A stretch of DNA of 46,573 bases from DATBVX01 sp963724625 (GCA_963724625.1 CAVRVO010000021.1:1-46573); one strand, 5' to 3'. Shown: positions 25,619-34,237, counted from the first letter of the stretch. The notes: generated by a model from the letters alone, not told the origin. Numbers and translations: made by a program.

Positions 25619-26551
25619 TCATGTTGAAAGTCCCAATGCGGTCCTCGCCTGCCGGGCATCGACGTGCATCTGCGCCACCATCTCCGGCAGGCTTTCGAAT
25701 TTTCGTTCCTCGCGCAGCCGCTTCACGAACTCCACCGCGAGCCAGCGCCCATAAAGGTCAGCATCGAAATCGAACACGTGCGCCTCGAGCAGCACTTCGC
25801 GTCCGCCGATCGTCGGTCGTGTGCCGAGGCTCGCGACGCCTGGCAACGGTTGCGCATCTATACCGCGCACCCTGACCGCAAAGATTCCATCGAGTGGCGT
25901 AACGCGGCGGTGAACGCGCATGTTCGCCGTCGGAAATCCGAGCTTGCGTCCCAGGCCCTCGCCGCGAATCACCTTGCCATGCATCGCGTAAGCGCGCCCC
26001 AGCAGCCGCGCCGCATGCTCCAGATCACCACTTGCCAGGGCGACGCGGATCGCGCTCGAGCTGACCCGCTCATCCTCCACCATCACCGGCTCAACGACAT
26101 CGACGCCGAAGCCCAGCTGCGGACCGACTTTCTGCAGCAGCGCCACATCGGCTTTACCGCCGACTCCAAACCGGAAGTCACTCCCAACCACCACGTGTTT
26201 CGCTCCCATCTGTTCGCCCAACAGCTGACTTGCAAAGGCATCTCCGTGCATGCCCTGCAAGCGCTTCTCGAAGCGCAGTACGACGCATCGCTCCACTCCG
26301 GCGGCCGCAAACAACTCGAGCTTCTCGCGCAGGCGCGTGAGGCGCGCGGGTGCCCGCGTCGGTTCGAAGTACTCGCGCGGCGCCGGCTCGAACGTCATTA
26401 CCGTCGCGGGCACGCCGAGACGCCGTGCATGACGGCCCAGTCGTTCGAGCATCGCCTGGTGACCGAGATGCACGCCGTCGAAATTGCCAATCGTGACTGC
26501 GCACCCGCGATGTCGGGCGCGCAGGTTGTGCAGCCCGCGCACGAGTTCCAT
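25619..26551 (-). CDS. ribF: Bifunctional riboflavin kinase / FAD synthetase
   Basis: The 310-residue enzyme phosphorylates riboflavin to FMN and adenylates FMN to FAD. The N-terminal nucleotidyltransferase half has TIGNFDGVHLGHQAML at about residues 20-35, with the GxxH-type signature, and VVGSDFRFGVGGKADV. The C-terminal riboflavin kinase half has GRKLGFPTANM, the conserved GxPTAN block, and HVFDFDADLYGR. Length is normal (E. coli 313). The ATG at 26551 is the only start that keeps the full nucleotidyltransferase fold. It lies between murJ and ileS, the usual gammaproteobacterial arrangement. Confidence 0.95.
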   Translation of the reverse strand: MELVRGLHNLRARHRGCAVTIGNFDGVHLGHQAMLERLGRHARRLGVPATVMTFEPAPREYFEPTRAPARLTRLREKLELFAAAGVERCVVLRFEKRLQGMHGDAFASQLLGEQMGAKHVVVGSDFRFGVGGKADVALLQKVGPQLGFGVDVVEPVMVEDERVSSSAIRVALASGDLEHAARLLGRAYAMHGKVIRGEGLGRKLGFPTANMRVHRRVTPLDGIFAVRVRGIDAQPLPGVASLGTRPTIGGREVLLEAHVFDFDADLYGRWLAVEFVKRLREERKFESLPEMVAQMHVDARQARTALGLST

Positions 26552-26666
26552 CAGTACCGTCCGGCCGTTTGCGCAAGCCTGCCCAGATGCCGGGATTATA
26601 AGGGCTCGATCGGGGATTGCAGCGAGTACAGCTTGCCCCGGAACGCTCCTTGAAGGGCTCGGGCTA

Positions 26667-28241
26667 TCACAACGTGTCTTGCGGGGACGGCTGCGTGCGT
26701 CTCAGGTCGCGCAGGCGCAAGCCACACAACCACAGCGCCGCGAAATAGACCGCCGCACCCCCAAGCACACAGATGCTCAGGTGCAGCGCCCGCTGTCCGG
26801 CGCGGGCGTTGAGCCAGCCATCAATGTCACCCGCGGTCCACCACAGGAAGAGCGCCATGGCGAGGTTCGCGACCAGCACCTGGCCCGCGAAACGTGACCA
26901 CCCCGGGGCGGCGCGATACACGCCCGCACGCCTCAAGCCGCGAAACAGCAATGCGGAATTGATGAAGGCCGAAACGCCGGTCGAGAGTGCGATCAGCGCG
27001 TGCGGCACCGGAAATCCAGCCTTGGCGACCGGGAGCACGATACCCACGTTGCACGCCATGTTCACGCCGAGCGAGATCATGCCGACGCGAACCGGTGTGC
27101 GCGTGTCCTGGCGCGCGAAGTAGCCGGGCGCGAGCACCTTCACCATGCTGAAGCCGATCAGGCCGAGTGAATACGCCATCAATGCGTAAGTGGCCATTTC
27201 GACGTCACGTCCGCTGAACCGACCGTATCCATAGATCGTGGCGATGAGCGGCCCGGCCAGAACCAGCAAGCCAACAGCCGCCGGCGTCACGAACAGGAAT
27301 ACCAGCCGTACCGACCAGTCCAGCGTCGCGGCAAACCGCTGCGGCGATTGGCTCGCGTGATGCGCAGAGAGCGCAGGCAGTACCACTGTTGCCAGTGCAA
27401 TGGTGAACATCCCCATTGGGAACTCGACCAGTCGGTCCGCGTAGTAGAGCCACGAGATGCTCCCCGTGAGCAGAAACGATGCGACCAGCGAGTCGAGCAG
27501 CAGGCTCACCTGGGCGACCGAGGAACCGAAGATCCCGGGCAGCATGAGGCGCGCCACGCGGCGCACGCCCTCGTGCGCCCAGTTCCAGCGTGGCATGCCT
27601 GCGACGCCTAGCCGCACCATGAAAGGCCAGAGAAATGCGAGCTGAATGACACCGGCCACGAACACGCCGATTGCAAGTACTGCGCCGGGATTTGGCGTGT
27701 TCGGTGCGATGAGAAACGCGGTCACGATCATGACCACGTTGAGGATCACCGGCGTGAAAGCGGCCGCGCCGAATCGACCATAGCTGTTGAGCACGCCACT
27801 CGCCAGCGACACGAGCGAGATGAAGAACAGGTACGGGAACGTCCAGCGCAGCATGTCGACCGCAAGATCGAAGCGCCCGCCTTCGGCGCGAAATCCGGGC
27901 GCGAACATGAAGATGATCACCGGCGCCGCGACCACGCCGATAGCTGTGAGTACGAAGAGCGCCACCCCGAATGTTCCAGAGACACCGTCTATGAGCTCGC
28001 GCACCTCCTGCTGCGAGCGACGGATCCGGTACTCGGAGACGACTGGTACGAAGGCCTGCGAGAAAGCGCCCTCACCCGACAGGCGGCGCAGGAAGTTCGG
28101 AATCTTGAATGCGATGAAGAACGCGTCCATCAGTGGCCCGGCGCCGAACACCTGCGAATAGACCATGTCGCGCAACATTCCCGACACGCGCGACAGGAGC
28201 GTCATGGCGCTCACCACAGTTGTATTTCGCAGGATGCTCAA
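26667..28241 (-). CDS. murJ: Lipid II flippase MurJ
   Basis: The 524-residue MOP-superfamily membrane protein has about 14 helices and flips lipid II across the inner membrane for peptidoglycan synthesis. SRVSGMLRDMVYSQVFGAG and DAFFIAFKIPNFLRRLSGEGAFSQAFVPV near the N-terminus are the MurJ hallmark, including the functionally important arginines. I prefer the TTG at 28241 (LSILRNTTVVSA) because GGAGG lies 4 bases upstream; an ATG at 28280 has no such site and adds 13 atypical residues. It opens the murJ-ribF-ileS-lspA-ispH series and is divergent from rpsT, the usual arrangement. Confidence 0.94.
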   Translation of the reverse strand: MSILRNTTVVSAMTLLSRVSGMLRDMVYSQVFGAGPLMDAFFIAFKIPNFLRRLSGEGAFSQAFVPVVSEYRIRRSQQEVRELIDGVSGTFGVALFVLTAIGVVAAPVIIFMFAPGFRAEGGRFDLAVDMLRWTFPYLFFISLVSLASGVLNSYGRFGAAAFTPVILNVVMIVTAFLIAPNTPNPGAVLAIGVFVAGVIQLAFLWPFMVRLGVAGMPRWNWAHEGVRRVARLMLPGIFGSSVAQVSLLLDSLVASFLLTGSISWLYYADRLVEFPMGMFTIALATVVLPALSAHHASQSPQRFAATLDWSVRLVFLFVTPAAVGLLVLAGPLIATIYGYGRFSGRDVEMATYALMAYSLGLIGFSMVKVLAPGYFARQDTRTPVRVGMISLGVNMACNVGIVLPVAKAGFPVPHALIALSTGVSAFINSALLFRGLRRAGVYRAAPGWSRFAGQVLVANLAMALFLWWTAGDIDGWLNARAGQRALHLSICVLGGAAVYFAALWLCGLRLRDLRRTQPSPQDTL

Positions 28242-28400
28242 CGGTCCTCCACGGGGCGGCACTATAGCGGAAAACCCCATTGGCGCCGCGGACTTACGAC
28301 ACGCTCGCGGAACCTCTGAGCATTGACTTTCGGCGCCGCGCTGCGCAGACTACGCGGCCTTTCGCAGCGGCCCAGGCCGCAGGAATACCGGAGTTACAAA

Positions 28401-28664
28401 TTGGCCAATACCAAGTCAGCCGAGAAAGCCGCCCGTCAGGCGCTCAAGCGCCGGGACAACAACGTCGCCGCGCGTTCCAAGTTGCGCACCGTCATCCGCG
28501 ACGTCACCCAGGCGATCGGGTCGGGCACCAAGGACAATGCACTCGAGCAATACAACGCAGCGGTTCCGGTGATCGACTCCATGGTCAACAAGAGCCAGAT
28601 CCACCGCAACAAAGCAGCTCGTCACAAGAGTCGGCTGGCTCAGCGCATCCGCGCGATGACCTGA
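28401..28664 (+). CDS. rpsT: Ribosomal protein S20
   Basis: The 87-residue basic protein of the 30S subunit begins LANTKSAEKAARQALKRRDNN, matching E. coli S20 in length and sequence. The start codon is TTG, with GGAG 7-8 bases upstream; E. coli rpsT also starts with UUG, which is linked to autogenous translational control. About 78 bases upstream a TTGACT hexamer with a CAGACT 17 bases further on could be the promoter, though the -10 is weak. It is divergent from murJ, as in many gammaproteobacteria. Confidence 0.96.
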   Translation: MANTKSAEKAARQALKRRDNNVAARSKLRTVIRDVTQAIGSGTKDNALEQYNAAVPVIDSMVNKSQIHRNKAARHKSRLAQRIRAMT

Positions 28665-28758
28665 CCGGCGCGGGCCAGGCGATCTCGCCCGCAACACGAT
28701 CTAGCGCTGACGCTTAACCCCGCGCGCGAACCAGGCATCCGGTCCGGAGGATGATTGG

Positions 28759-29232
28759 ATGGCTAAGAAGGATCTGCGCGAAGCGACCGCGAAGGACATC
28801 GCGAAGATCGTTGCGCTGATCAATGAAGCCTACCTGCCGGCGGAAGGCTTTCTCTACGAGGGGCCCCGCATCGACACTGATGAAGTGCGTGGCAAGCTCG
28901 ACAAGGGCACGTTCCTGCTACAGCCGAATTCCGTCGGCGCCCTGGATGGCTGCGTCCATGTCGAAGTCCGCGGCGAGGTCGGTTACTTCGGCCTGCTGGC
29001 CGTGTCCACCGACCGCCAGCACCACGGTCTTGGGCGCAAGCTCATTGCCTCGGCGGAGGCGTACTTCAAGACGCACGCCTGCGGCGCAGTGGAGATCGAC
29101 GTGGTAAATCACCGCCAGGAACTGTTCGGATTCTATGGCGGTCTTGGTTATCACGTCGTCGGTGAGCGGCCGTTCGAGGACCAACGCCTGCAACGTCCCT
29201 CGCACTTCGTGATCATGCGCAAGACGCTCTAG
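28759..29232 (+). CDS. GNAT family N-acetyltransferase
   Basis: The 157-residue protein has the GNAT fold. LREATAKDIAKIVALINEAY is strand 1 and helix 1, YFGLLAVSTDRQHHGLGRKLI (about residues 75-96) is the acetyl-CoA-binding beta4/P-loop with the QHHGLG signature, and LFGFYGGLGYHVVGERPF is the closing motif. It should acetylate a small molecule or protein using acetyl-CoA; the substrate cannot be inferred. GGAGG 8 bases before the ATG supports the start. It is followed 9 bases later by the racemase-like gene, so the two are probably cotranscribed. Confidence 0.88.
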   Translation: MAKKDLREATAKDIAKIVALINEAYLPAEGFLYEGPRIDTDEVRGKLDKGTFLLQPNSVGALDGCVHVEVRGEVGYFGLLAVSTDRQHHGLGRKLIASAEAYFKTHACGAVEIDVVNHRQELFGFYGGLGYHVVGERPFEDQRLQRPSHFVIMRKTL

Positions 29233-29241
29233 AGCCTTCTC

Positions 29242-29949
29242 ATGGAACACATCGGCATCGTCGCTGGCAGCTCTGAAGGCGCGGCCCTGTGCTACCGGAC
29301 AATTTGCCTGGAAGCGCCAGCGCTACTCGGCGAGTATCGCCACCCGCGCATCACACTCGACGGCAGCGTTTCGCTGGGTGAATACATGGATTTCGTCGAT
29401 CGCGACGATTGGCGCGGCGTCGGTGCGTTGATGCTCGACTCGGTCCGGCGACTGCACGCGGCGGGCGCGCAGTTCGCGATCTGTCCCGACAATACCTTTC
29501 ACCAGGCGCTCCCTTACGTTACCGGCGCTTCCCCAATCCCGTGGCTGCACATTGCAGAGGTCGTCGCCGAGCAAGCTCGCCTGCAGGGTCTGCGCCATCT
29601 TGGTGTGCTTGGTACTCGCTACCTGATGGAAGGGCCGGTGTATCGCGACGCCCTCAGCTCGCGCGATATCCAGATGACTGTGCCTGAACCAGCGGGAAGG
29701 AAAGCCATCAATCGGATCATTTTCGAGGAGCTGGTGAATGGAAAGGTGCTCGAGCCTTCGAGGATTCAATGCCTCGAAGCTGTCGCGTGGCTGCGCGATC
29801 AGGGCTGTGATGGCGTGGTACTGGGTTGCACCGAGCTCCCGCTCATCGTTCTGCCAGAGGAGGCGCCGTTGCCGACGCTCGACTCGACCCGCCTGCTCGC
29901 GCGCGCCGCGATCCAGCGAGCGTTCGGTTCCGACCCGCTGAGACCGTAA
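29242..29949 (+). CDS. Aspartate/glutamate racemase family protein
   Basis: The 235-residue protein resembles amino-acid racemases of the Asp/Glu/hydantoin family, which use two cysteines as acid and base. Both are present: Cys81 in ICPDNTFH and Cys196 in GVVLGCTELPLI. The N-terminus MEHIGIVAGSSEGAALCYRTI resembles the GGMGPEA loop region of aspartate racemases but is altered (GSSEGA). It should invert an amino acid's alpha-carbon, substrate unknown. It follows the acetyltransferase closely. Its last 107 bases overlap the 3' end of the convergent amidohydrolase. Confidence 0.85.
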   Translation: MEHIGIVAGSSEGAALCYRTICLEAPALLGEYRHPRITLDGSVSLGEYMDFVDRDDWRGVGALMLDSVRRLHAAGAQFAICPDNTFHQALPYVTGASPIPWLHIAEVVAEQARLQGLRHLGVLGTRYLMEGPVYRDALSSRDIQMTVPEPAGRKAINRIIFEELVNGKVLEPSRIQCLEAVAWLRDQGCDGVVLGCTELPLIVLPEEAPLPTLDSTRLLARAAIQRAFGSDPLRP

Positions 29950-31207
29950 CCCTTGCCGGGGTAGCCGAATAGATCGCCGCTCCGTGGCGAAACACGCAGC
30001 GCGCCTTCGCGAAATTGCGCACATCCTGGACCGGATCGGCATCGAGAACCACCAGGTCAGCGTCCATTCCAGCGGCAACGCGGCCGCGCCTGCCATCCTC
30101 CTTGAAGCGTGCCGCCGGCGCCGTGGTCAGTGAAGCGAGTATCTGCATCGACGTGAGACCTGCTTTCAGCATCAGCACGTATTCATCGGTTGGGTCGTAG
30201 TCCGTCATATAGCCCACGTCCGTGCCGAACAGTACCTGGCCTCCTGCCTCGCTGAAGGCCTGCAACTGCTGCAACGTGTCGCCAACCGCGAGGGCGATGA
30301 TTCGTTCGGGAGCGTGCGCCCGGGTCATTTCGTATTGCCAGAGTTTCAGGGTCGGCACGACCGCCACATCGTGCGTGATCATTTCCTGGATGAGGTCGGG
30401 CTCCCACAGGAGTTTCTGATTGCCGAGCGTCGTGTGTGCGAGCACGTCGACCCCAGCCTTCATCGCTGCGCGGATGCCCTCGACGTTGGTCGGATGTGCA
30501 AAAACCAGCCGGCTGCGCCGGTGGGTCTCCGCGACTGCAGCCGCAGCAACTTCCTTTGGCATGTACCTGATGGTGTTGTCGGCCTGCGGCGTGGCGATGA
30601 AAAGCTTGGTGATATCGGCGCCCTGCTTGATGTTCTCCCGCACGCTCGCGATGGCGGCTTCTGGCGTTGCGGGCTGTGGTAGCTGCTTCATCACATCCGG
30701 CGGCAGCGAGCTGAGGTAGAACGGGATGCCGTTCGGCGGATAGAGCGCCCATCCTGCCGTCAGGATCCTCGGGCCAGGCACTTCGCCGCGCTCGATGCGT
30801 TTACGCAGCGCGACCGTGTTCACGACGTCCGATGCGGTGTCCACGACGGTGGTGAATCCATAGCGGTTCAACATCGCAGTGAGACTCGTCGCGAGCCGCT
30901 TCGCATCCTGGTCGGCTGCCTTGTCCCACTTGGCTTCGGTGAAGTGGACATGGCTGTTCTGAAAGCCAGCCGTGATGACTCCGCCGTCACAGCGCGAGCC
31001 GTTGGCACCCGCAGGCAGCTGCACCGTTTCCTGGGGGCCGACATCCGCGATCCTGCCATCACGGATGACGACGACGCCGTCCATGACCGGGTCAGCATCA
31101 GGAGTCGTGTAGATCTTCGCGCCCCGTAATACCGTGACGTCACCGCCCAGCGCCCATCCGGGCAACCCGACGAGCGCCAGAATCATCAAGGTCCACTTGT
31201 TTGTCAC
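29843..31207 (-). CDS. Exported amidohydrolase family protein
   Basis: The 454-residue protein has a signal peptide (VTNKWTLMILALVGLPGWALG, cut near residue 21) and a metal-dependent amidohydrolase fold. Candidate metal ligands are HVH in NSHVHFTEA, the Lys in ADITKLFIA, His in VFAHPTNVEG, His in VLAHTTLGN and Asp in LFGTDVGYMTD. Relatives include imidazolonepropionase-like and prolidase-type periplasmic hydrolases; the substrate is open. I choose the GTG at 31207, which gives a clean signal peptide; an ATG at 31237 is the alternative. The tail after FRHGAAIYS is low-complexity, rich in Arg/Ala/Ser and overlaps the convergent racemase-like gene, so the last 40 residues may not be ancestral. 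Confidence 0.85.
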   Translation of the reverse strand: MTNKWTLMILALVGLPGWALGGDVTVLRGAKIYTTPDADPVMDGVVVIRDGRIADVGPQETVQLPAGANGSRCDGGVITAGFQNSHVHFTEAKWDKAADQDAKRLATSLTAMLNRYGFTTVVDTASDVVNTVALRKRIERGEVPGPRILTAGWALYPPNGIPFYLSSLPPDVMKQLPQPATPEAAIASVRENIKQGADITKLFIATPQADNTIRYMPKEVAAAAVAETHRRSRLVFAHPTNVEGIRAAMKAGVDVLAHTTLGNQKLLWEPDLIQEMITHDVAVVPTLKLWQYEMTRAHAPERIIALAVGDTLQQLQAFSEAGGQVLFGTDVGYMTDYDPTDEYVLMLKAGLTSMQILASLTTAPAARFKEDGRRGRVAAGMDADLVVLDADPVQDVRNFAKARCVFRHGAAIYSATPARVTVSAGRNRTLAGSRRARAGGSSRASATAPPLAER

Positions 31208-31271
31208 GTTCAATCCGCCTCGCGCTGTTGCAATCACTGCTCGCGGGAGCGGACGGAATATTATTAGAGTT

Positions 31272-31943
31272 TCAGGCGTGTTGCTGCAGGATGCGGGCTT
31301 TGCTCTCTTCGTACTCAGGCATGGTCAGGACACCATGTTGCTGCAGCCGGTAATGCTCGCGCATTTCGTCGCGCAGTTGTTGCGCTCGAGTCGCGCCGCG
31401 GATTGCGGCCGCTCGTTGAATGTGGGCACTGAGCTCAGCCTCGAAAGCGCGCGCCGCGTGAAAGGCACCCAGCCCGCCTACGATGTCGAAGAGTCGCGCC
31501 CGGCCGTGAACACTCGAGAACGTGATGGTCTCGGTCATACGGTAGGCAGACAGCAATGCTGTGCACACCGTCGCTGACACGATCAGTGCCCAGGCGGGCA
31601 ACCATGGATTCTCGCTGAACGGCAGCGCTGACTGTTTCATCCACCACCAGAGTCCGAGGGACAGCAGCACCAACCCCGCTGCGGTTCGCAGGCACTTCCA
31701 TGGAACGTGCCGCTGTCGCTCTGGTGTGGGATTTACGAAACGCAGATCGAGGGCATAGTGCTTGAGCGCTGCCCGGGGACGTTTGCTGCGTATCGCGAGA
31801 AACCGCTTCTCGAAGACATCGAGGGTCGTGGAGCAACCGCGCCAGCGGCTCGACAATCTCAGGCTCGCCTGAACATTGCGAAGCTTACGAGGATCGGGAA
31901 TCTCGCTGACATCCGATTCAATGTAAACGTGCTCGGCGCTCAT
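31272..31943 (-). CDS. Hypothetical membrane protein with SHOCT-like tail
   Basis: The 223-residue protein has a soluble N-terminal part (about residues 1-80, with a basic stretch RSKRPRAALKHYAL). Two membrane helices follow (AAGLVLLSLGLWWWM and WLPAWALIVSATVCTALLSAY), then a cytoplasmic tail. The last 30 residues (EHYRLQQHGVLTMPEYEESKARIL) resemble a SHOCT module, a short C-terminal domain found on many bacterial membrane proteins that may mediate oligomerisation. I do not recognise the rest. It is transcribed leftward after the Cys/His-rich protein, 5 bases downstream of it. Confidence 0.65.
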   Translation of the reverse strand: MSAEHVYIESDVSEIPDPRKLRNVQASLRLSSRWRGCSTTLDVFEKRFLAIRSKRPRAALKHYALDLRFVNPTPERQRHVPWKCLRTAAGLVLLSLGLWWWMKQSALPFSENPWLPAWALIVSATVCTALLSAYRMTETITFSSVHGRARLFDIVGGLGAFHAARAFEAELSAHIQRAAAIRGATRAQQLRDEMREHYRLQQHGVLTMPEYEESKARILQQHA

Positions 31944-31948
31944 CGGGC

Positions 31949-32299
31949 TTACACGTCGTCGCTCCGGCGTCCGCGCTTGCCGCGACGCTCGGCGTCAGCG
32001 TCGGACTTGGGCGGTTCGCCCCGATCCATGGAACGCCGTGGCTTGCCGCGCCGATCTGCGTGATGGCGGTAAATGCAGCGACAGGTTTCCGGCGAGGAGC
32101 ACCCGGCGAGCGGTAGACGAGGCGCGTCCTTGGATAGGAAGCGGTGGTTGCGCAATGCGGCCGCGGCCTCGCAGGTCGAGGTCGGGGTGATGATCGACAC
32201 GGCGTGCCAGGCCTCTTTGCGGCCCTGCTGGCGCTCGCCGGAGTTGCGCGATGTCTGCTTGGCGCGCTGGCTGGAAGCGGAAGGCGTCCGAATCTGCAT
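31949..32299 (-). CDS. Conserved hypothetical Cys/His-rich protein
   Basis: The 116-residue protein carries WHAVSIITP, CEAAAAL, RFLSKDAPRLPLAGC and then CRCIYRHHADRR. The three cysteines and two adjacent histidines of the last part (C-x7-C-x-C-x3-HH) could bind metal. I recognise this pattern from uncharacterised gammaproteobacterial proteins but know no function. The last 25 residues are highly charged (RRGKPRRSMDRGEPP) and look unstructured. I start it at 32299 because AAGGA lies 6-7 bases upstream; an ATG at 32329 lacks one. It is followed on the same strand by the SHOCT-like membrane protein. Confidence 0.6.
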   Translation of the reverse strand: MQIRTPSASSQRAKQTSRNSGERQQGRKEAWHAVSIITPTSTCEAAAALRNHRFLSKDAPRLPLAGCSSPETCRCIYRHHADRRGKPRRSMDRGEPPKSDADAERRGKRGRRSDDV

Positions 32300-32438
32300 G
32301 GCAGTCCTTTTGCGCGCATTGCTGCGCACCGCAGGCGATACCGTGACCCATGCTAGCGCTGAGCAACGGCCGCTGTAGGACAGCGTTCAGCTTCTGTTGA
32401 GTGGTTCACAACCAGGGGTGTGAACCGGTCCACACTTT

Positions 32439-33446
32439 CTATTTTTCCAGGTGACGCATCGCGGCTTGGCAGAGCTCGCGGGTGCCCTGCCCCGTGGCAC
32501 CGGAAATCCTGTGCACCGGTCCCCTCCAGCGCAGCCTCCGGACGATCTCCCGGCAACGCTCCTCGAGCGCTTCGCCTTGGAGCAGATCGATCTTGTTGAG
32601 CACCAGCCAGCGGTCCTTCTTCGCCAGCTCGGGGCTGAACTTCTTCAGCTCAGTAACAATAGCCCGTGCATCCTTCACTGGGTCCGACGCGGGATCTGGG
32701 GGCGCGATGTCGACGAGGTGCAGCAGTAAGCGCGTGCGCTGCAGGTGTTTGAGGAAGCGGATGCCGAGACCAGCACCCTCGGCGGCTCCCTCGATCAGGC
32801 CCGGAATATCGGCCATGACGAAGCTGCGATGCTCGCCCACCGAGACGACACCGAGATTGGGATAGAGCGTCGTGAACGGATAGTCGGCAACCTTGGGCTT
32901 CGCGGCAGACACGGCTCGAATGAGTGTCGATTTGCCGGCGTTCGGCAAGCCGAGCAGCCCGATATCGGCGATGAGCTTCAGCTCCAGCGTCAGGGTGCGT
33001 TTCTCACCAGGGATTCCCGAGCCGTGCTGTCGTGGCGAGCGATTCGTGCTGCTCTTGAAGCGCGTGTTCCCCCAGCCTCCCCGGCCCCCTTGTGCGACGC
33101 GCACCGACTGTCCGGCACTGGTCAGGTCGCCGATCACTTCCTGAGTCTCGACATCCTGCACGACTGTTCCGACTGGCACGGGAATGGTGAGGTCTGCACC
33201 ACCTCGACCCGTGCAGTCGCGGCTGCTGCCTGCCTCTCCGTGCACCGCGCGGTAGGTCCTCTGGATGCGAAAGTCCGCCAGCGTGTTGATGCCGCTCTCC
33301 GCACGCAGATACACGCTCCCGCCATCTCCGCCATCACCGCCATCAGGGCCACCGAACGGCACGAATTTCTCGCGGCGAAAGCTCACGCAGCCGCGTCCGC
33401 CGTTTCCGGCCTGCACTTTCAGGGTGGCTTCATCGACGAACTTCAT
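32439..33446 (-). CDS. obgE: GTPase ObgE/CgtA
   Basis: The 335-residue GTPase acts in 50S ribosome assembly and growth control. The glycine-rich Obg fold covers residues about 1-158 (GNGGRGCVSFRREKFVPFGGP, GGDGGDGGSV). The G domain follows, with G1 GLPNAGKST at 166-174, the G2 region DYPFTT, G3 DIPGLIEG and G4 NKID. Length is short of E. coli ObgE (390) because the acidic C-terminal tail is missing, as in many relatives. It lies 66 bases after rpmA with a strong terminator between them, so its transcription must come from read-through or a promoter inside that gap. Confidence 0.96.
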   Translation of the reverse strand: MKFVDEATLKVQAGNGGRGCVSFRREKFVPFGGPDGGDGGDGGSVYLRAESGINTLADFRIQRTYRAVHGEAGSSRDCTGRGGADLTIPVPVGTVVQDVETQEVIGDLTSAGQSVRVAQGGRGGWGNTRFKSSTNRSPRQHGSGIPGEKRTLTLELKLIADIGLLGLPNAGKSTLIRAVSAAKPKVADYPFTTLYPNLGVVSVGEHRSFVMADIPGLIEGAAEGAGLGIRFLKHLQRTRLLLHLVDIAPPDPASDPVKDARAIVTELKKFSPELAKKDRWLVLNKIDLLQGEALEERCREIVRRLRWRGPVHRISGATGQGTRELCQAAMRHLEK

Positions 33447-33461
33447 TCAGGGGCCTCAAAC

Positions 33462-33488
33462 AAAAACCCCGGCAACGCCGGGGTTTTT
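33462..33488 (-). terminator. Strong intrinsic terminator between rpmA and obgE
   Basis: A perfect 7-bp GC stem (CCCCGGC / GCCGGGG) with an AAC loop is flanked by five A on one side and five T on the other, so it can end transcription in either direction. It sits 24 bases after the rpmA stop on the minus strand and only 15 bases before the obgE start. It therefore probably sets the ratio of ribosomal protein to ObgE by partial termination. Confidence 0.85.
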
Positions 33489-33512
33489 CGCTGCATGTCT
33501 GGCGGGATGAGC

Positions 33513-33770
33513 CTACTCGGTGACGACATCCACGAACGTGTTGCGCGCCTTGCCACGGACTTTGAACGCGACGTGTCCATTGGCCTTCGCGAACAGGGTG
33601 TGATCAGTGCCGATCCCGACGTTTACGCCCGGATGCCACTGCGTACCGCGCTGGCGGACGAGAATGTTGCCGGCCAGCACTTTTTCGCCGCCGTATTTCT
33701 TGACGCCGAGCCGCTTGCTCTGTGAGTCGCGGCCGTTGCGGGTGCTACCGCCTGCTTTCTTGTGTGCCAT
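33513..33770 (-). CDS. rpmA: Ribosomal protein L27
   Basis: The 85-residue protein of the 50S subunit begins AHKKAGGSTRNGRDSQSKRLGVK after Met, the near-invariant L27 start whose N-terminal tail reaches the peptidyl transferase centre. FAKANGHVAFKVRGK is the second conserved block. Length equals E. coli L27. It lies 27 bases downstream of rplU in the usual rplU-rpmA order and shares its promoter. Confidence 0.97.
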   Translation of the reverse strand: MAHKKAGGSTRNGRDSQSKRLGVKKYGGEKVLAGNILVRQRGTQWHPGVNVGIGTDHTLFAKANGHVAFKVRGKARNTFVDVVTE

Positions 33771-33797
33771 GGAAGTATCCTCTCTTAGCCAACCGAC

Positions 33798-34109
33798 TCA
33801 GCCAACAATGCCCGTCACTTTGATTTCCGTGTACGGCTGACGGTGAGTCTTCTCTCGCTTGTAGTGCTTGCGGCGGCGGAACTTCACGATCCGTACCTTG
33901 TCGCCCTTGCCGTGCGACTGAATGGTCGCGGTGACCTTGCCGCCCTCTACGAAGGGCTTGCCAAGCTTGATGTCGGTGCCCGTACCGACGAGCAATACCT
34001 GGCCGAATTCAACTGAAGCGCCTTGCGCCTCGGGCAGTTTCTCGATCCGCAGCACTGTGCCTTCCTGCACGCGATACTGCTTGCCGCCGGTCGCTATCAC
34101 CGCAAACAT
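33798..34109 (-). CDS. rplU: Ribosomal protein L21
   Basis: The 103-residue 50S protein begins MFAVIATGGKQYRVQEG, typical of L21, with KFRRRKHYKREKTHRQPYTEI near the C-terminus. Length matches E. coli (103). AGGAG lies 7 bases before the ATG. A good sigma-70 promoter is found upstream on the same strand, leaving a leader of about 49 bases. It is divergent from ispB, the standard gammaproteobacterial arrangement. Confidence 0.97.
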   Translation of the reverse strand: MFAVIATGGKQYRVQEGTVLRIEKLPEAQGASVEFGQVLLVGTGTDIKLGKPFVEGGKVTATIQSHGKGDKVRIVKFRRRKHYKREKTHRQPYTEIKVTGIVG

Positions 34110-34164
34110 TTGAGTTCTCCTGAGCGCCCGTCGGGAGTTTTGGGCTGGTCAAAAAAGGCTGCGA

Positions 34165-34193
34165 ATTCTAATGGTTGGGCGCTGGCGGGTCAA
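34165..34193 (-). promoter_or_regulatory. Sigma-70 promoter of rplU-rpmA
   Basis: On the minus strand TTGACC and TAGAAT are separated by 17 bases, near-consensus for sigma-70. Transcription should start about 34158, giving a leader of about 49 bases that ends in the AGGAG site of rplU. The leader holds a small GC-rich inverted repeat (CCCGACGGG). Confidence 0.75.
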
Positions 34194-34237
34194 ACGCTTT
34201 GCCGCTACCATGCGCTCCTCCGGCGACACGTAACTCA

